Positions 55,181 through 63,830 of a stretch of 64,000 nt of DNA are shown in pieces (the first letter of the stretch is position 1; every line of letters starts with the position of its first letter). Both the position numbers and the translations under genes were made by a program. The notes beneath the pieces are model-generated. The model did no database searches. It saw nothing but the letters and a program-made list of their open reading frames with translations, and was not told the origin of the DNA. Location of the stretch: NCBI GenBank assembly GCA_902617625.1, contig CACMXJ010000001.1:15001-79000 (forward strand), in the 5' to 3' direction. Source of the stretch: an uncultured Pelagibacteraceae bacterium (GTDB lineage: Bacteria > Pseudomonadota > Alphaproteobacteria > Pelagibacterales > Pelagibacteraceae).

Positions 55181-56338
55181 ATGAAAACTTTAAATCAGTT
55201 ACAATTAGCTAAAGAGCTAATTAGATTTCCTTCAATAACTCCTGTAGATGCTGGTATAATGAAATTTTTAGAAAAAAAATTGAAAAGACTTGGTTTCAAA
55301 ACAAAAACACTCGAATTTAAAGAAAGGGGCTTTAAGCCTGTTAAAAATTTATATGCAAGATTTGGAAATAAAAGTCCAAACTTCTGTTATGCAGGTCACC
55401 TAGATGTTGTACCTCCAGGAAATATAAAAGATTGGACAACTAATCCATTCAAACCATCTATTAAAAAGGGTCACTTAATTGGAAGAGGTGCAAATGATAT
55501 GAAAGGTTCTATTGCAGCTTTCATTTCAGCTGCAAGCACGGTTTTGTCGAAAAATAAAAAATTTAATGGATCAATTAGTCTGTTAATAACAGGTGATGAG
55601 GAAGGTGATGCAGTTAATGGCACAAAAAAAGTTGTAGAGTTTTTAAGAAAAAAAAGAGAAAAGATTAATTTTTGCTTAGTGGGTGAACCAACTAACCCAA
55701 ATGTTTTAGGTGAAATGATAAAAATTGGTCGTAGAGGCAGTTTAACTGGTAAATTAATTATATTCGGTTTACAAGGTCACGTTGCATATCCTTCTAGAGC
55801 AAATAATCCTTCAACCACAATTGTTAATATTTTAAAAGAATTAAAGGAAATTGAGTTTGATAAAGGAACCAGAGATTTTCAACCTACAAACTTGGAAGTT
55901 ACCAGGATAAATATAAATAATACTGCAGATAATGTTATTCCGGCGACAGCTGAAGCAACATTCAACATAAGATTTAATAATAAACATTCCTCAAATTCTC
56001 TTAAAAAAAAACTTAACAAAATTTTTAAAAAAATGACAAAAAAACATAAATCAAAATTTAAAATTGAATACAGAGTTTCTGGTGAAGCTTTTTTGACAAA
56101 ACCTAACAAAACAACATTTATGATACAAAATATTATTAAAAAGATAACTAAATTAAAACCAAAATTATCTACAACAGGCGGAACTTCAGATTTAAGATTT
56201 ATAAGAACCATATGTCCTGGTCTTGAATTTGGTTTAGTTGGAAAAACTATGCATAAAGTTGATGAGGCAGTATCTCTAAAAGATCTTAAAAGACTAACAA
56301 AAATTTATGAAAATATTTTAAAAAATTATTTCAAATGA
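55181..56338 (+). CDS. dapE: Succinyl-diaminopimelate desuccinylase
   Basis: DapE, 385 residues, is a dinuclear zinc M20 hydrolase. Metal-site motifs are YAGHLDVVPPG, GANDMKGSI, TGDEEGDA and VGEPT; the last ligand region is near GKTMHKVDE. It gives LL-DAP after DapD and DapC. Overlaps the deacetylase gene by 4 bp. Confidence 0.95.
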   Translation: MKTLNQLQLAKELIRFPSITPVDAGIMKFLEKKLKRLGFKTKTLEFKERGFKPVKNLYARFGNKSPNFCYAGHLDVVPPGNIKDWTTNPFKPSIKKGHLIGRGANDMKGSIAAFISAASTVLSKNKKFNGSISLLITGDEEGDAVNGTKKVVEFLRKKREKINFCLVGEPTNPNVLGEMIKIGRRGSLTGKLIIFGLQGHVAYPSRANNPSTTIVNILKELKEIEFDKGTRDFQPTNLEVTRININNTADNVIPATAEATFNIRFNNKHSSNSLKKKLNKIFKKMTKKHKSKFKIEYRVSGEAFLTKPNKTTFMIQNIIKKITKLKPKLSTTGGTSDLRFIRTICPGLEFGLVGKTMHKVDEAVSLKDLKRLTKIYENILKNYFK

Positions 56339-57258
56339 ATACGGCAATTATAAATTCAGACTCTTATGAAAAACATGACACTGGTAACGGTCATCCTGAA
56401 CAGCCTAAAAGAGTAATTGCTATAAAAGAAAAATTAAAAAAAAGAAGTGATCTGATTTGGAAAAAACCAGGTAATGTGCCAGATGATATATTGGCAATGA
56501 CACATTCAAAAGAATATATTGATAATTTAAATAATTCATTCCCTCAAAAAGGTTTAAAATTTTTAGATGGAGATACTGTAATATCACCGGACAGTAAAAA
56601 AGCAATATTTGATGCAGCTGGCTCGACAATTAGGGCCATTGATGGAATAGAAAATAAAGAATTTAAGAACGCGTTTTGTTTAGCAAGACCTCCTGGACAT
56701 CATGCGGAAAAGGATAAGGCAATGGGATTTTGTTGTATATCAAACGCTGGGATAGCCACTAATTACTTAATCAAAAATTACAAATATAAGAGGGTTGCAT
56801 GTGTAGATTTTGATGTGCACTGGGGTAATGGAAATTATGATGTTATGCGAAATAACAAAAATTCATTATATATTTCAACACATCAATATCCTTTTTATCC
56901 TGGAGGAGGTACAGATAAAGATAAGGGTGATTTTAATAACTCTTTAAATATACCTTTACCAGCAGGCACAAACTCGGAGGAATATTTTAATGCATTCAAT
57001 AGAGTTTTAGATAGGTTAGTTAATTATAAACCTGATTTTCTTATATTCTCAGCAGGCTTTGATGCTCATAAAGATGATCCTTTAGCTCAATTTAAACTTA
57101 AATCAAAAGACTTCTACGAAATTACTAAAAGAACTTTAGCTGCTACCAACGAATTCACTCAAGGGAAAGTTATCTCTATTCTTGAGGGTGGTTATGATTT
57201 AAATGCATTGTCTGAAAGTGCCAATGAACATGTTAACGCACTTGTAGAATTTAATTGA
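56335..57258 (+). CDS. Histone deacetylase-like amidohydrolase (class II/AcuC type)
   Basis: This is a 307-residue arginase/deacetylase-fold zinc enzyme. The active-site HH is in RPPGHHAEKDKAMGFC, Zn ligands are in VDFDVHWGNG and FSAGFDAHKDDPL, and the C-terminal EGGYDLNAL is present. It is expected to remove acyl groups from an acyl-lysine or acylpolyamine; substrate unknown. It overlaps dapE by 4 bp and precedes a SET-domain gene by 30 bp. Confidence 0.92.
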   Translation: MNTAIINSDSYEKHDTGNGHPEQPKRVIAIKEKLKKRSDLIWKKPGNVPDDILAMTHSKEYIDNLNNSFPQKGLKFLDGDTVISPDSKKAIFDAAGSTIRAIDGIENKEFKNAFCLARPPGHHAEKDKAMGFCCISNAGIATNYLIKNYKYKRVACVDFDVHWGNGNYDVMRNNKNSLYISTHQYPFYPGGGTDKDKGDFNNSLNIPLPAGTNSEEYFNAFNRVLDRLVNYKPDFLIFSAGFDAHKDDPLAQFKLKSKDFYEITKRTLAATNEFTQGKVISILEGGYDLNALSESANEHVNALVEFN

Positions 57259-57288
57259 TTCAAATTTAATTAATAATACTTCACTCAA

Positions 57289-57780
57289 ATGAAACTTTAT
57301 AAAATTAAAAGATCTAAAATTGATAAGAAAGGAAGAGGTCTTTATGCTACACGTGATATTAAAGAAGGAACAAAAATAATAAATTATGTCGGCAAAATTA
57401 TTACAAATAAAGAGGTGGATGAGTCAATTAAGTTTGATAATAAAAAACCCATTTATTTATTCACATTAAATAAAAAATATACCCTCGATGGGGATTTTTC
57501 ATGGAATATTGCAGGTCTAGTAAACCATAGTTGCAATAATAACTGCGATTATAATGGCAAAGGTTTAAAAGTATGGATTACTGCAATTCGTGATATTAAA
57601 AAAGGAGAGGAGTTTACGTGTGATTATGGGTTTAGTTATGATGAAGACTATAAACAATTTCCTTGTAAATGTGGTTCAAAAAATTGTTGTGGTTATATTG
57701 TTAGAGAAGAGTCAAGGTGGAGAATTAATAAAAAGTTTGCAATGAGTAACAAAAAAAAATTAATAAATAACTCTTGTTAA
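57289..57780 (+). CDS. SET-domain protein (putative lysine methyltransferase)
   Basis: This is a 163-residue stand-alone SET protein. It has KGRGLYATRDIKEGTKI, the SAM and pseudoknot motif NHSCNNNC, GEEFTCDYGFSYDED with the catalytic Tyr region, and a post-SET zinc motif CKCGSKNCCG. Such proteins methylate lysines in eukaryotes; bacterial targets are largely unknown. It directly follows the deacetylase-like gene and is convergent with truA (21-bp overlap). Confidence 0.9.
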   Translation: MKLYKIKRSKIDKKGRGLYATRDIKEGTKIINYVGKIITNKEVDESIKFDNKKPIYLFTLNKKYTLDGDFSWNIAGLVNHSCNNNCDYNGKGLKVWITAIRDIKKGEEFTCDYGFSYDEDYKQFPCKCGSKNCCGYIVREESRWRINKKFAMSNKKKLINNSC

Positions 57781-58500
57781 ATAAAGTCCCTCAGGTGGTG
57801 CTGGTGGTGCACATAAAATCCGTTTTTTTGAATTCATAATAAAATTGAATTTTTTTAAAGACCATTTTTTTTCACCTACATATTTTAAACAACCGACCAT
57901 TGAACGGACCTGTTGTTGTAGAAAAGATTGAGATTGAAATTCTATTTCAATTTTATTATTTCTAGATTTTATTTTAACAGATCTCATAGTTTTAATTGGA
58001 CTTTTGGCTCTACAGCTTGAAGCTCTAAAGGTAGAAAAATCTTTAGTACCAACTAATTTTTTTGCAGCTTTTTTCATTACTTTTAAATCAAGTTTATTAA
58101 TAATGTGCCATCCTCTATTTTCATCTATTACTGGTCTGCTATGGCGATTAATGATTATATACTTATATATTCTCATTCTTGCAGAAAATCTTGCGTGAAA
58201 ATCATTACTTCTTTTCTTAATTTTAATGATTGAAATCATTTCCTTATTTAAAAAATGATTTAAAGATTTGACAAATTTACTCGAATTTTCAATTTTTTTT
58301 TTACACTCAAAATGAGCAGATTGTTCAAGAGCATGTACTCCTTTATCTAATCTACCAGCACCAAACAAAATAATTTTTTCCTTTAATAATTTAGAAATTC
58401 TCTCTTGGATATAACCTTGTATAGTTTTGCCTTTTGTTTGAATTTGCCAACCTCTAAAATTGGTGCCTACATACTCTATCAATATTTGATACCTAAGCAT
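57760..58500 (-). CDS. truA: tRNA pseudouridine(38-40) synthase TruA
   Basis: TruA modifies the anticodon arm. I start at the ATG at 58500 (MLRYQILIEYVGTNFRGWQ), giving 246 residues; an in-frame ATG at 58614 lies within fmt and adds unrelated sequence. The catalytic Asp is in GAGRLDKGVHALEQ (usually GRTDAGVHA), and LQQQVRSMVGCL is the family C-terminal motif. The start overlaps the fmt stop by 8 bp. Confidence 0.94.
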   Translation of the reverse strand: MLRYQILIEYVGTNFRGWQIQTKGKTIQGYIQERISKLLKEKIILFGAGRLDKGVHALEQSAHFECKKKIENSSKFVKSLNHFLNKEMISIIKIKKRSNDFHARFSARMRIYKYIIINRHSRPVIDENRGWHIINKLDLKVMKKAAKKLVGTKDFSTFRASSCRAKSPIKTMRSVKIKSRNNKIEIEFQSQSFLQQQVRSMVGCLKYVGEKKWSLKKFNFIMNSKKRILCAPPAPPEGLYLTRVIY

Positions 58501-59425
58501 TAGATATAATTGAGCCTTTTCTGATTTGAGATCCAAGCATAAACTCCCCAATTTTTTGAACCTTTTTCCCCTCTCTCTGAATTTCAACAACTTTAATAGA
58601 TTTTTCACCTTCACACGCTATTTCAAGATCGTCTGATATAACCTCACCATTTTTACCAATTCCATTTCCAATTTCTGCTTTTAAAATTTTATATCTTTGT
58701 CCGTTAAAATTGAAAAAAGCTCCCGGGGAGGGATACAAGCCATTAATTTTTCCAATTATTTTTAAAGCATCACTTTCCCAGTTTATTTGCCCTTCATTTT
58801 TAGTAATTTTTTTTGCATAAGTGGCTTTAGAATTATCCTGATCAACAAAATTTGATTTACCCTCAAAAATTTCATCTACAACATCTAAAATTTTATCTGC
58901 TGCTATTAAAGCGAGTTTTTCTGAGACCTCTTTTGCATTAAGACTTTGATTAAGTTTTATTTTATAAGTGTTACTTACAGGTCCGCTATCCAATTCTTCA
59001 TTGATTTTCATTATACTGATCCCTGTTTCTGTGTCTAAATTCATTATCGCTCTCTGAATAGGTGCAGCACCTCTCCATTTTGGGAGTATAGATGCATGAA
59101 TATTTATAAAACCTTTTTTTGTTAAATTTAAAAATTCTTTTGGAATTATTTGTCCATAAGCTACAACAATTGCAAGATCAGCCTCCATTTTTTTTAAAAA
59201 CTCATATTCCTCAGTGTTGTTTTTCAAGTTCTGTGGAGATCTGAATTCTATATTTAAAGTTTCCGATATACCTTGGACTGGTGATTTATTTATCTTCTGA
59301 CCTCGGTGAGATTTTTGGGGTGGTTGTGTATAAACCAAATTTATTGGAAAACCATTTTGATAGAGTGATTTCAATATTGGAACTGCAAACATGGGTGTAC
59401 CCATAAAAATGATTTTTTTAGGCAT
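58493..59425 (-). CDS. fmt: Methionyl-tRNA formyltransferase
   Basis: Fmt, 310 residues, formylates initiator Met-tRNA. Signature blocks are IFMGTPMFAVPIL, VVAYGQIIPKEFL, NIHASILPKWRGAAPIQRAI and GISIMKI. The def-fmt-truA order is the usual one; def lies 2 bp upstream. Confidence 0.96.
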   Translation of the reverse strand: MPKKIIFMGTPMFAVPILKSLYQNGFPINLVYTQPPQKSHRGQKINKSPVQGISETLNIEFRSPQNLKNNTEEYEFLKKMEADLAIVVAYGQIIPKEFLNLTKKGFINIHASILPKWRGAAPIQRAIMNLDTETGISIMKINEELDSGPVSNTYKIKLNQSLNAKEVSEKLALIAADKILDVVDEIFEGKSNFVDQDNSKATYAKKITKNEGQINWESDALKIIGKINGLYPSPGAFFNFNGQRYKILKAEIGNGIGKNGEVISDDLEIACEGEKSIKVVEIQREGKKVQKIGEFMLGSQIRKGSIISNA

Positions 59426-59427
59426 TT

Positions 59428-59952
59428 CTAAACTAATATTCTGTCAGGATTTTTTTTTGTTTTTGAAATTTTTTTGATAATGATATCTCTTTTTAACTTT
59501 GATAAATGGTCAATTATCAATTTTCCATCTAAATGATTAATTTCGTGCTGTAAACAAGTTGATAAAAGACCGTCACATTTTAAATTTTTTTCTTCTCCAT
59601 TAATATCAATATATTCCACTTCACAAATTTTTGGCCTTTCAATTTCTATGAATGTATCTGGAATTGATAAACAACCCTCCTCATAAATTGAGGTTTCATC
59701 ACTAACTTTTTTAATAACAGGATTTATGAAACTTAAAGGCTCCTTCTTTTCATCTTTAGTAGAAACATCAATTACTAAAATTCTTTTTAGGATACCTATT
59801 TGTACTGCAGCTAATCCAATACCTTTCGAAGCGTACATTGTATCAAATAAATCATTAATAAGTTTTTTTTCATTAGTGCTGACTTTTTCTAATGGTTCAG
59901 AGATTTTTTTTAAAGTTTCGTCAGGAACTGTAATTATATCTTTAATGCTCAT
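59428..59952 (-). CDS. def: Peptide deformylase
   Basis: Def, 174 residues, removes the N-formyl group. Motif 1 is GIGLAAVQIG, motif 2 is EEGCLSIP with the metal Cys, and motif 3 is LQHEINHLDG with both His ligands and the catalytic Glu. It starts the def-fmt-truA unit. Confidence 0.95.
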   Translation of the reverse strand: MSIKDIITVPDETLKKISEPLEKVSTNEKKLINDLFDTMYASKGIGLAAVQIGILKRILVIDVSTKDEKKEPLSFINPVIKKVSDETSIYEEGCLSIPDTFIEIERPKICEVEYIDINGEEKNLKCDGLLSTCLQHEINHLDGKLIIDHLSKLKRDIIIKKISKTKKNPDRILV

Positions 59953-59975
59953 TAGATAAATAGATAAACTAATTT

Positions 59976-61748
59976 TTAAACTTTTAAAGGAAGAACTTTT
60001 AATAGAATTTTATTACGTATAGAGTCGATGTTTAATTGATTAAGTGCACTTATAATAAAAAATAGGGTATCCTCGTCTAAAGCACTCAATTCATCTTGAC
60101 CAATAACCTCTATAATTCTGAGAATTGTTGAAGCAGACTCATTATTATTTACCATGACTTGAATATCTGTTGGCATTTCAGAGTCTAGAATTTTATATAA
60201 ATTGTCATATTTCTTGTCAATTTTTATGCCGTCTGACTTCAATGACTCGATTAAAATAATATCTTTTTTTGAGATAGAATACTTTTTATCCTTTTTTATT
60301 TTTTTGAGAAAATTATTGAGATCTTTTTCTATTTTTGTTTGATTATATTCTCCAATAAAATATTTAATAAGTTTTGATTGATGTAAAAGATCATCATTAT
60401 ACTTAATTTTAGTTTGTTTTTTTTCATCAGTATTAATATTTTCTAAATAAAAACTAGTATGCTTTGAGGAAATTTGATCTAATTCAATATCTTGCAGCAG
60501 GTCTTTTAGTTTCTCCTCAAAAGCATTACCAATTTTATCCTTGATGAATGCTTCTTTTAGTAGTTTCATTAATTCTATTTTTTTATTTGTGTCAGACTCT
60601 AACAATACACTTTGATATAAAAGAGCCCTACTCTCAATATTAGGTAAAGATTTAAATACTGTTTTGACATTCAAAAATTGATCAATCGTAAACTGAAACC
60701 TCTTGTAAATTTGAAATAAATCATCTTCAAGATAATTCTTATTGTGTGTGGCATATTCAATTAATTCTATTTTTTCTAATTCATCCAAGTCGATTTCATT
60801 TGTTTGATATAATAAATTTGAAGCAGCTAAATATTTCCATATTAATGGATTAGTGCTTTCCTTTGGTTCAAAAGAAAATTCTGGGTTTGTTTTATGGGCT
60901 AAATGAAACTCTAGAATACTTTTTTCGGAAACAGCTTCATCAATTTTATTTGTATATCCAAAAAGATAATTTAGTTTATTTTCAAAATATTGATCGTTAA
61001 AGCCTAATTCTTTTTTTAAGTCAAAAATTAATTGTGCTTCATCTTTTTTTCCATTGTTTATCAAACAATAGATATTAAATTTTGACAAATAATTATTTTT
61101 TATTGGTTCTGAATTATTTAAAAAAATTTTGCAAGCTTTATCGAGCTCAGACTTGGATAAATATTTATCGACTAAATATTTACTAAGTTTAGGGTGTAAG
61201 TTTAAAATATCGTTTTTTATGAGATATTCCTCTATCAGCTCTAAGTTATTATGTTTTATCAACCAATCTGATTTAATTTTTAAAAAATCCTTTTCACTAA
61301 TATTTTTTTTAGGATAATAAGCATTGGTTAATAAAACAATGTTCATAAGTTCTGAAGCATCACGTGATAAGTTTATTTTAGCTAAATTAGAAAAAAGGTA
61401 TTTTAATTGATCACCATTAGAATTCGACCACATATCAATTTTTAATCCAAAATCTTCAGGATCGTAGAGACCTATAATTTTAATTTCTTTGGAATTTAAA
61501 GTTTCATCAACTTCAATTGAATCTGATCTATCTTCCGTTTGCATATTGAAAACATCAATTTTTTCAGTTGCAAGCTCACTCTCGGTAGTTGAAATTAGTT
61601 CCTTATTTTGAGAATTTTCTTGTAATTGTTCTTTATCAATATTCCATATATCTACAGGTTCATTTTCTGAAAAAGAATTCACCGTCGAAAAGAAAAGAAT
61701 AATTAGAATTGATAAATAAGTTTTATTTAACAATTTTAAAATTTTCAT
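59976..61748 (-). CDS. Secreted protein of unknown function (590 residues)
   Basis: The protein starts with a signal peptide (MKILKLLNKTYLSILIILFF, then STVNSFSEN, cleavage after about residue 27). A charged low-complexity linker follows, then a long largely alpha-helical body of irregular Leu-rich helices (about 100-590) that could be TPR-like. No catalytic motif is seen. Similar unassigned proteins sit beside aroK in other alphaproteobacteria. It overlaps a 59-residue membrane gene by 26 bp. The role may be periplasmic scaffolding; this is inference. Confidence 0.75.
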   Translation of the reverse strand: MKILKLLNKTYLSILIILFFSTVNSFSENEPVDIWNIDKEQLQENSQNKELISTTESELATEKIDVFNMQTEDRSDSIEVDETLNSKEIKIIGLYDPEDFGLKIDMWSNSNGDQLKYLFSNLAKINLSRDASELMNIVLLTNAYYPKKNISEKDFLKIKSDWLIKHNNLELIEEYLIKNDILNLHPKLSKYLVDKYLSKSELDKACKIFLNNSEPIKNNYLSKFNIYCLINNGKKDEAQLIFDLKKELGFNDQYFENKLNYLFGYTNKIDEAVSEKSILEFHLAHKTNPEFSFEPKESTNPLIWKYLAASNLLYQTNEIDLDELEKIELIEYATHNKNYLEDDLFQIYKRFQFTIDQFLNVKTVFKSLPNIESRALLYQSVLLESDTNKKIELMKLLKEAFIKDKIGNAFEEKLKDLLQDIELDQISSKHTSFYLENINTDEKKQTKIKYNDDLLHQSKLIKYFIGEYNQTKIEKDLNNFLKKIKKDKKYSISKKDIILIESLKSDGIKIDKKYDNLYKILDSEMPTDIQVMVNNNESASTILRIIEVIGQDELSALDEDTLFFIISALNQLNIDSIRNKILLKVLPLKV

Positions 61749-61902
61749 TAGGTATTATTTTTTCAATTGTTTTTTTTGGTGCTGGGAAATCTAATTTATT
61801 TAAAAGAAAAATTATTCCAATAAATACAATTGCAATTGAAAATAACTTTATTAATAATCCAATTATACTTTTGCTATAACTTGTTTTTCTCGTAAATTGC
61901 AT
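61723..61902 (-). CDS. Small single-pass membrane protein (59 residues)
   Basis: A 59-residue ORF starts MQFTRKTSYSKSIIGLLIKL and continues FSIAIVFIGIIFLL, which is one clear membrane helix (about 14-34). A short basic tail ends PNENFKIVK. It is directly upstream of and overlaps the 590-residue secreted protein gene by 26 bp, so the two are probably cotranscribed. It is divergent from aroK. No family recognised. Confidence 0.65.
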   Translation of the reverse strand: MQFTRKTSYSKSIIGLLIKLFSIAIVFIGIIFLLNKLDFPAPKKTIEKIIPNENFKIVK

Positions 61903-61959
61903 ATAGATTTAATTAATTTCAAATTAAGACATATTTGTGTTTTTTCAATAAAGAAACTT

Positions 61960-62472
61960 ATGAAATCAAAGGAAAATTTAGTTTTTATCGGAATGATGGG
62001 CTCTGGAAAGAGCTCGATTGGCTCTATGGTATCAAAAAAATTAAACCTTAACTTTTTTGATATTGATCAATTAATTGAAAATGATCAAAAAATGAAAATA
62101 TCAAAAATCTTCGAAACAAAAGGAGAAAATTTCTTTAGAGATATTGAAAAAAAGATAGCTCTTAATATTTTAAAAAGTAAAAAAGGTGTTATCGCACTTG
62201 GTGGAGGTGCGTTCATAAATCGAGCTATTAAAAATGAGGTTCTAGAAAATCACCTATCATTTTGGCTTAATTGGAATATCGATACATTAATTAATAGGAT
62301 TAAAAACAGCAAAAAAAGACCTTTGGCAGTAAATTCTAGTAAAAATGAACTTACAGAAATCATAAAAAAACGTTCAATTATTTACTCTAAAGCACTATAT
62401 AAAATAGATTGTGAAAATTTTACAAAACAACAAATTGCAAAAAAAATCATAGATATTTATGAAGCCAATTAA
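61960..62472 (+). CDS. aroK: Shikimate kinase
   Basis: AroK, about 170 residues from the ATG at 61960 (MKSKENLVFIGMMGSGKSS). The in-frame ATG at 61897 would add 21 residues unlike the family and overlap the divergent small gene. The P-loop is GMMGSGKSS, the shikimate site FDIDQLIE, and a glycine-rich ALGGGAF follows. It overlaps aroB by 14 bp. Confidence 0.94.
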   Translation: MKSKENLVFIGMMGSGKSSIGSMVSKKLNLNFFDIDQLIENDQKMKISKIFETKGENFFRDIEKKIALNILKSKKGVIALGGGAFINRAIKNEVLENHLSFWLNWNIDTLINRIKNSKKRPLAVNSSKNELTEIIKKRSIIYSKALYKIDCENFTKQQIAKKIIDIYEAN

Positions 62473-63565
62473 ACTGATAGTTAAAACTAATTCAGAAAAA
62501 TATCCTATTATAATTGGAAGAAATTTGATTTCTAATTTATCACGGATATTTAAAACAAATTCTATCAACTTTAAAAAATGTTTATTAGTTTTAGATAAAA
62601 ATATTCCAAATAAATATGTCAAACAAATTTCAAGATCCTTGAAAAGATATAAAGTTTACAAATTTATTTACAATGCAAATGAGAAAAATAAAAATCAGAA
62701 AAATGTTAATAAAATTTTAGATCTTTTACTTCAAAAGAATTTTTCTAGAGATGACTGTTTAATATCTATTGGAGGAGGCATTACTGGTGATGTGGCAGGT
62801 TTTGCAGCAAGTTTATTCAAAAGAGGTCTAAAATTTGTAAATATTCCAACAACATTGTTATCACAAGTTGATTCATCTGTTGGTGGTAAAACAGGTATTA
62901 ACACATCTCAAGGTAAGAATTTAATTGGAAGTTTTTATCAACCTAAAATTGTTATCAGTGATGTAGAAATTTTGAAAAGCCTACCATATAGAGAAGTGGT
63001 TTGCGGTTACGCAGAAATAGTAAAACATGCATTAATTGCAAATAAAAAGTTTTATAATTTTTTGAATAGGAATATTAATGAAGTATTAAATCTAAAATCT
63101 CCAACTATTGAAAAATCTATTTACGAAAGTTGTAAAGTAAAAAAATCTATAGTTGAAAAAGACGAAAAAGAAAAAAATTTGAGAAAAATTTTAAATTTCG
63201 GACATACTTTTGCTCATGCTTATGAGGCAAGTTTAAATTTTTCAAAAAAATTAAATCATGGAGAAGCAGTAATTCTTGGTATGAAATCTGCATTTGAATT
63301 TAGTCATAATAGAAAATTAATTACCACTAAAGAATTTGATACTGCAATTAAACATCTCAATAATTCTCATTTTCCAATTTCTATTAAAAATTATTTTAAA
63401 ATAAATAAAATTAATCAGATCATATCCTTTATGATGCGAGACAAAAAAAATAACTCTAAGAATATTAAGCTTATGTTAATTAAAAAAATTGGAGGTCCGA
63501 TAATTGAAAAAGAATTTTCGGACCTTGCTGTCAAATCTTTTTTAAAAAAGAGATTAATTAATTAA
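62459..63565 (+). CDS. aroB: 3-dehydroquinate synthase
   Basis: AroB, 368 residues, is a NAD- and Zn-dependent enzyme that forms the carbocycle of the shikimate pathway. Motifs: SIGGGITGDVAGFAASLFKRG, PTTLLSQVDSSVGGKTGIN, GYAEIVKHAL and LNFGHTFAHAYE. It is coupled to aroK by overlap and convergent with the BolA gene. Confidence 0.96.
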   Translation: MKPIKLIVKTNSEKYPIIIGRNLISNLSRIFKTNSINFKKCLLVLDKNIPNKYVKQISRSLKRYKVYKFIYNANEKNKNQKNVNKILDLLLQKNFSRDDCLISIGGGITGDVAGFAASLFKRGLKFVNIPTTLLSQVDSSVGGKTGINTSQGKNLIGSFYQPKIVISDVEILKSLPYREVVCGYAEIVKHALIANKKFYNFLNRNINEVLNLKSPTIEKSIYESCKVKKSIVEKDEKEKNLRKILNFGHTFAHAYEASLNFSKKLNHGEAVILGMKSAFEFSHNRKLITTKEFDTAIKHLNNSHFPISIKNYFKINKINQIISFMMRDKKNNSKNIKLMLIKKIGGPIIEKEFSDLAVKSFLKKRLIN

Positions 63566-63814
63566 AATTTGTAAAGAGTGAACGTTATTTTTTAATTCCT
63601 CATCTAATATCTTGTAAATTTTTTTATTACTTTCTATTTTATTTAATTTCTTTAGCTCTTCAGACTCTATTGTTATTTTTAGATGAAATTTATTAATTTC
63701 GTGTCCTGAATGATTTTTATGTAAAAATGTTTTGTCTTCTATTAAAATATTTTCAATATTAATATTTTTTTTTATTTTTTTTTTTACGTTTGCGATTAAT
63801 TCATCTATATTCAT
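63554..63814 (-). CDS. BolA family protein
   Basis: This 86-residue BolA-like protein has HKNHSGHEINKFHLKITIES, including the conserved GHE...K segment of the class II KH-like fold and the HSLQI C-terminal motif. It probably works with a monothiol glutaredoxin in Fe-S traffic. It overlaps aroB by 12 bp and is divergent from the J-domain-type gene. Confidence 0.9.
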   Translation of the reverse strand: MNIDELIANVKKKIKKNINIENILIEDKTFLHKNHSGHEINKFHLKITIESEELKKLNKIESNKKIYKILDEELKNNVHSLQILIN

Positions 63815-63830
63815 CTAAAATAACTATATC

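Noticed and set aside
59510-59560. Peptide deformylase HEINH as a damaged HExxH motif
   Set aside because: Both His ligands and the catalytic Glu are present; the inner positions are variable.
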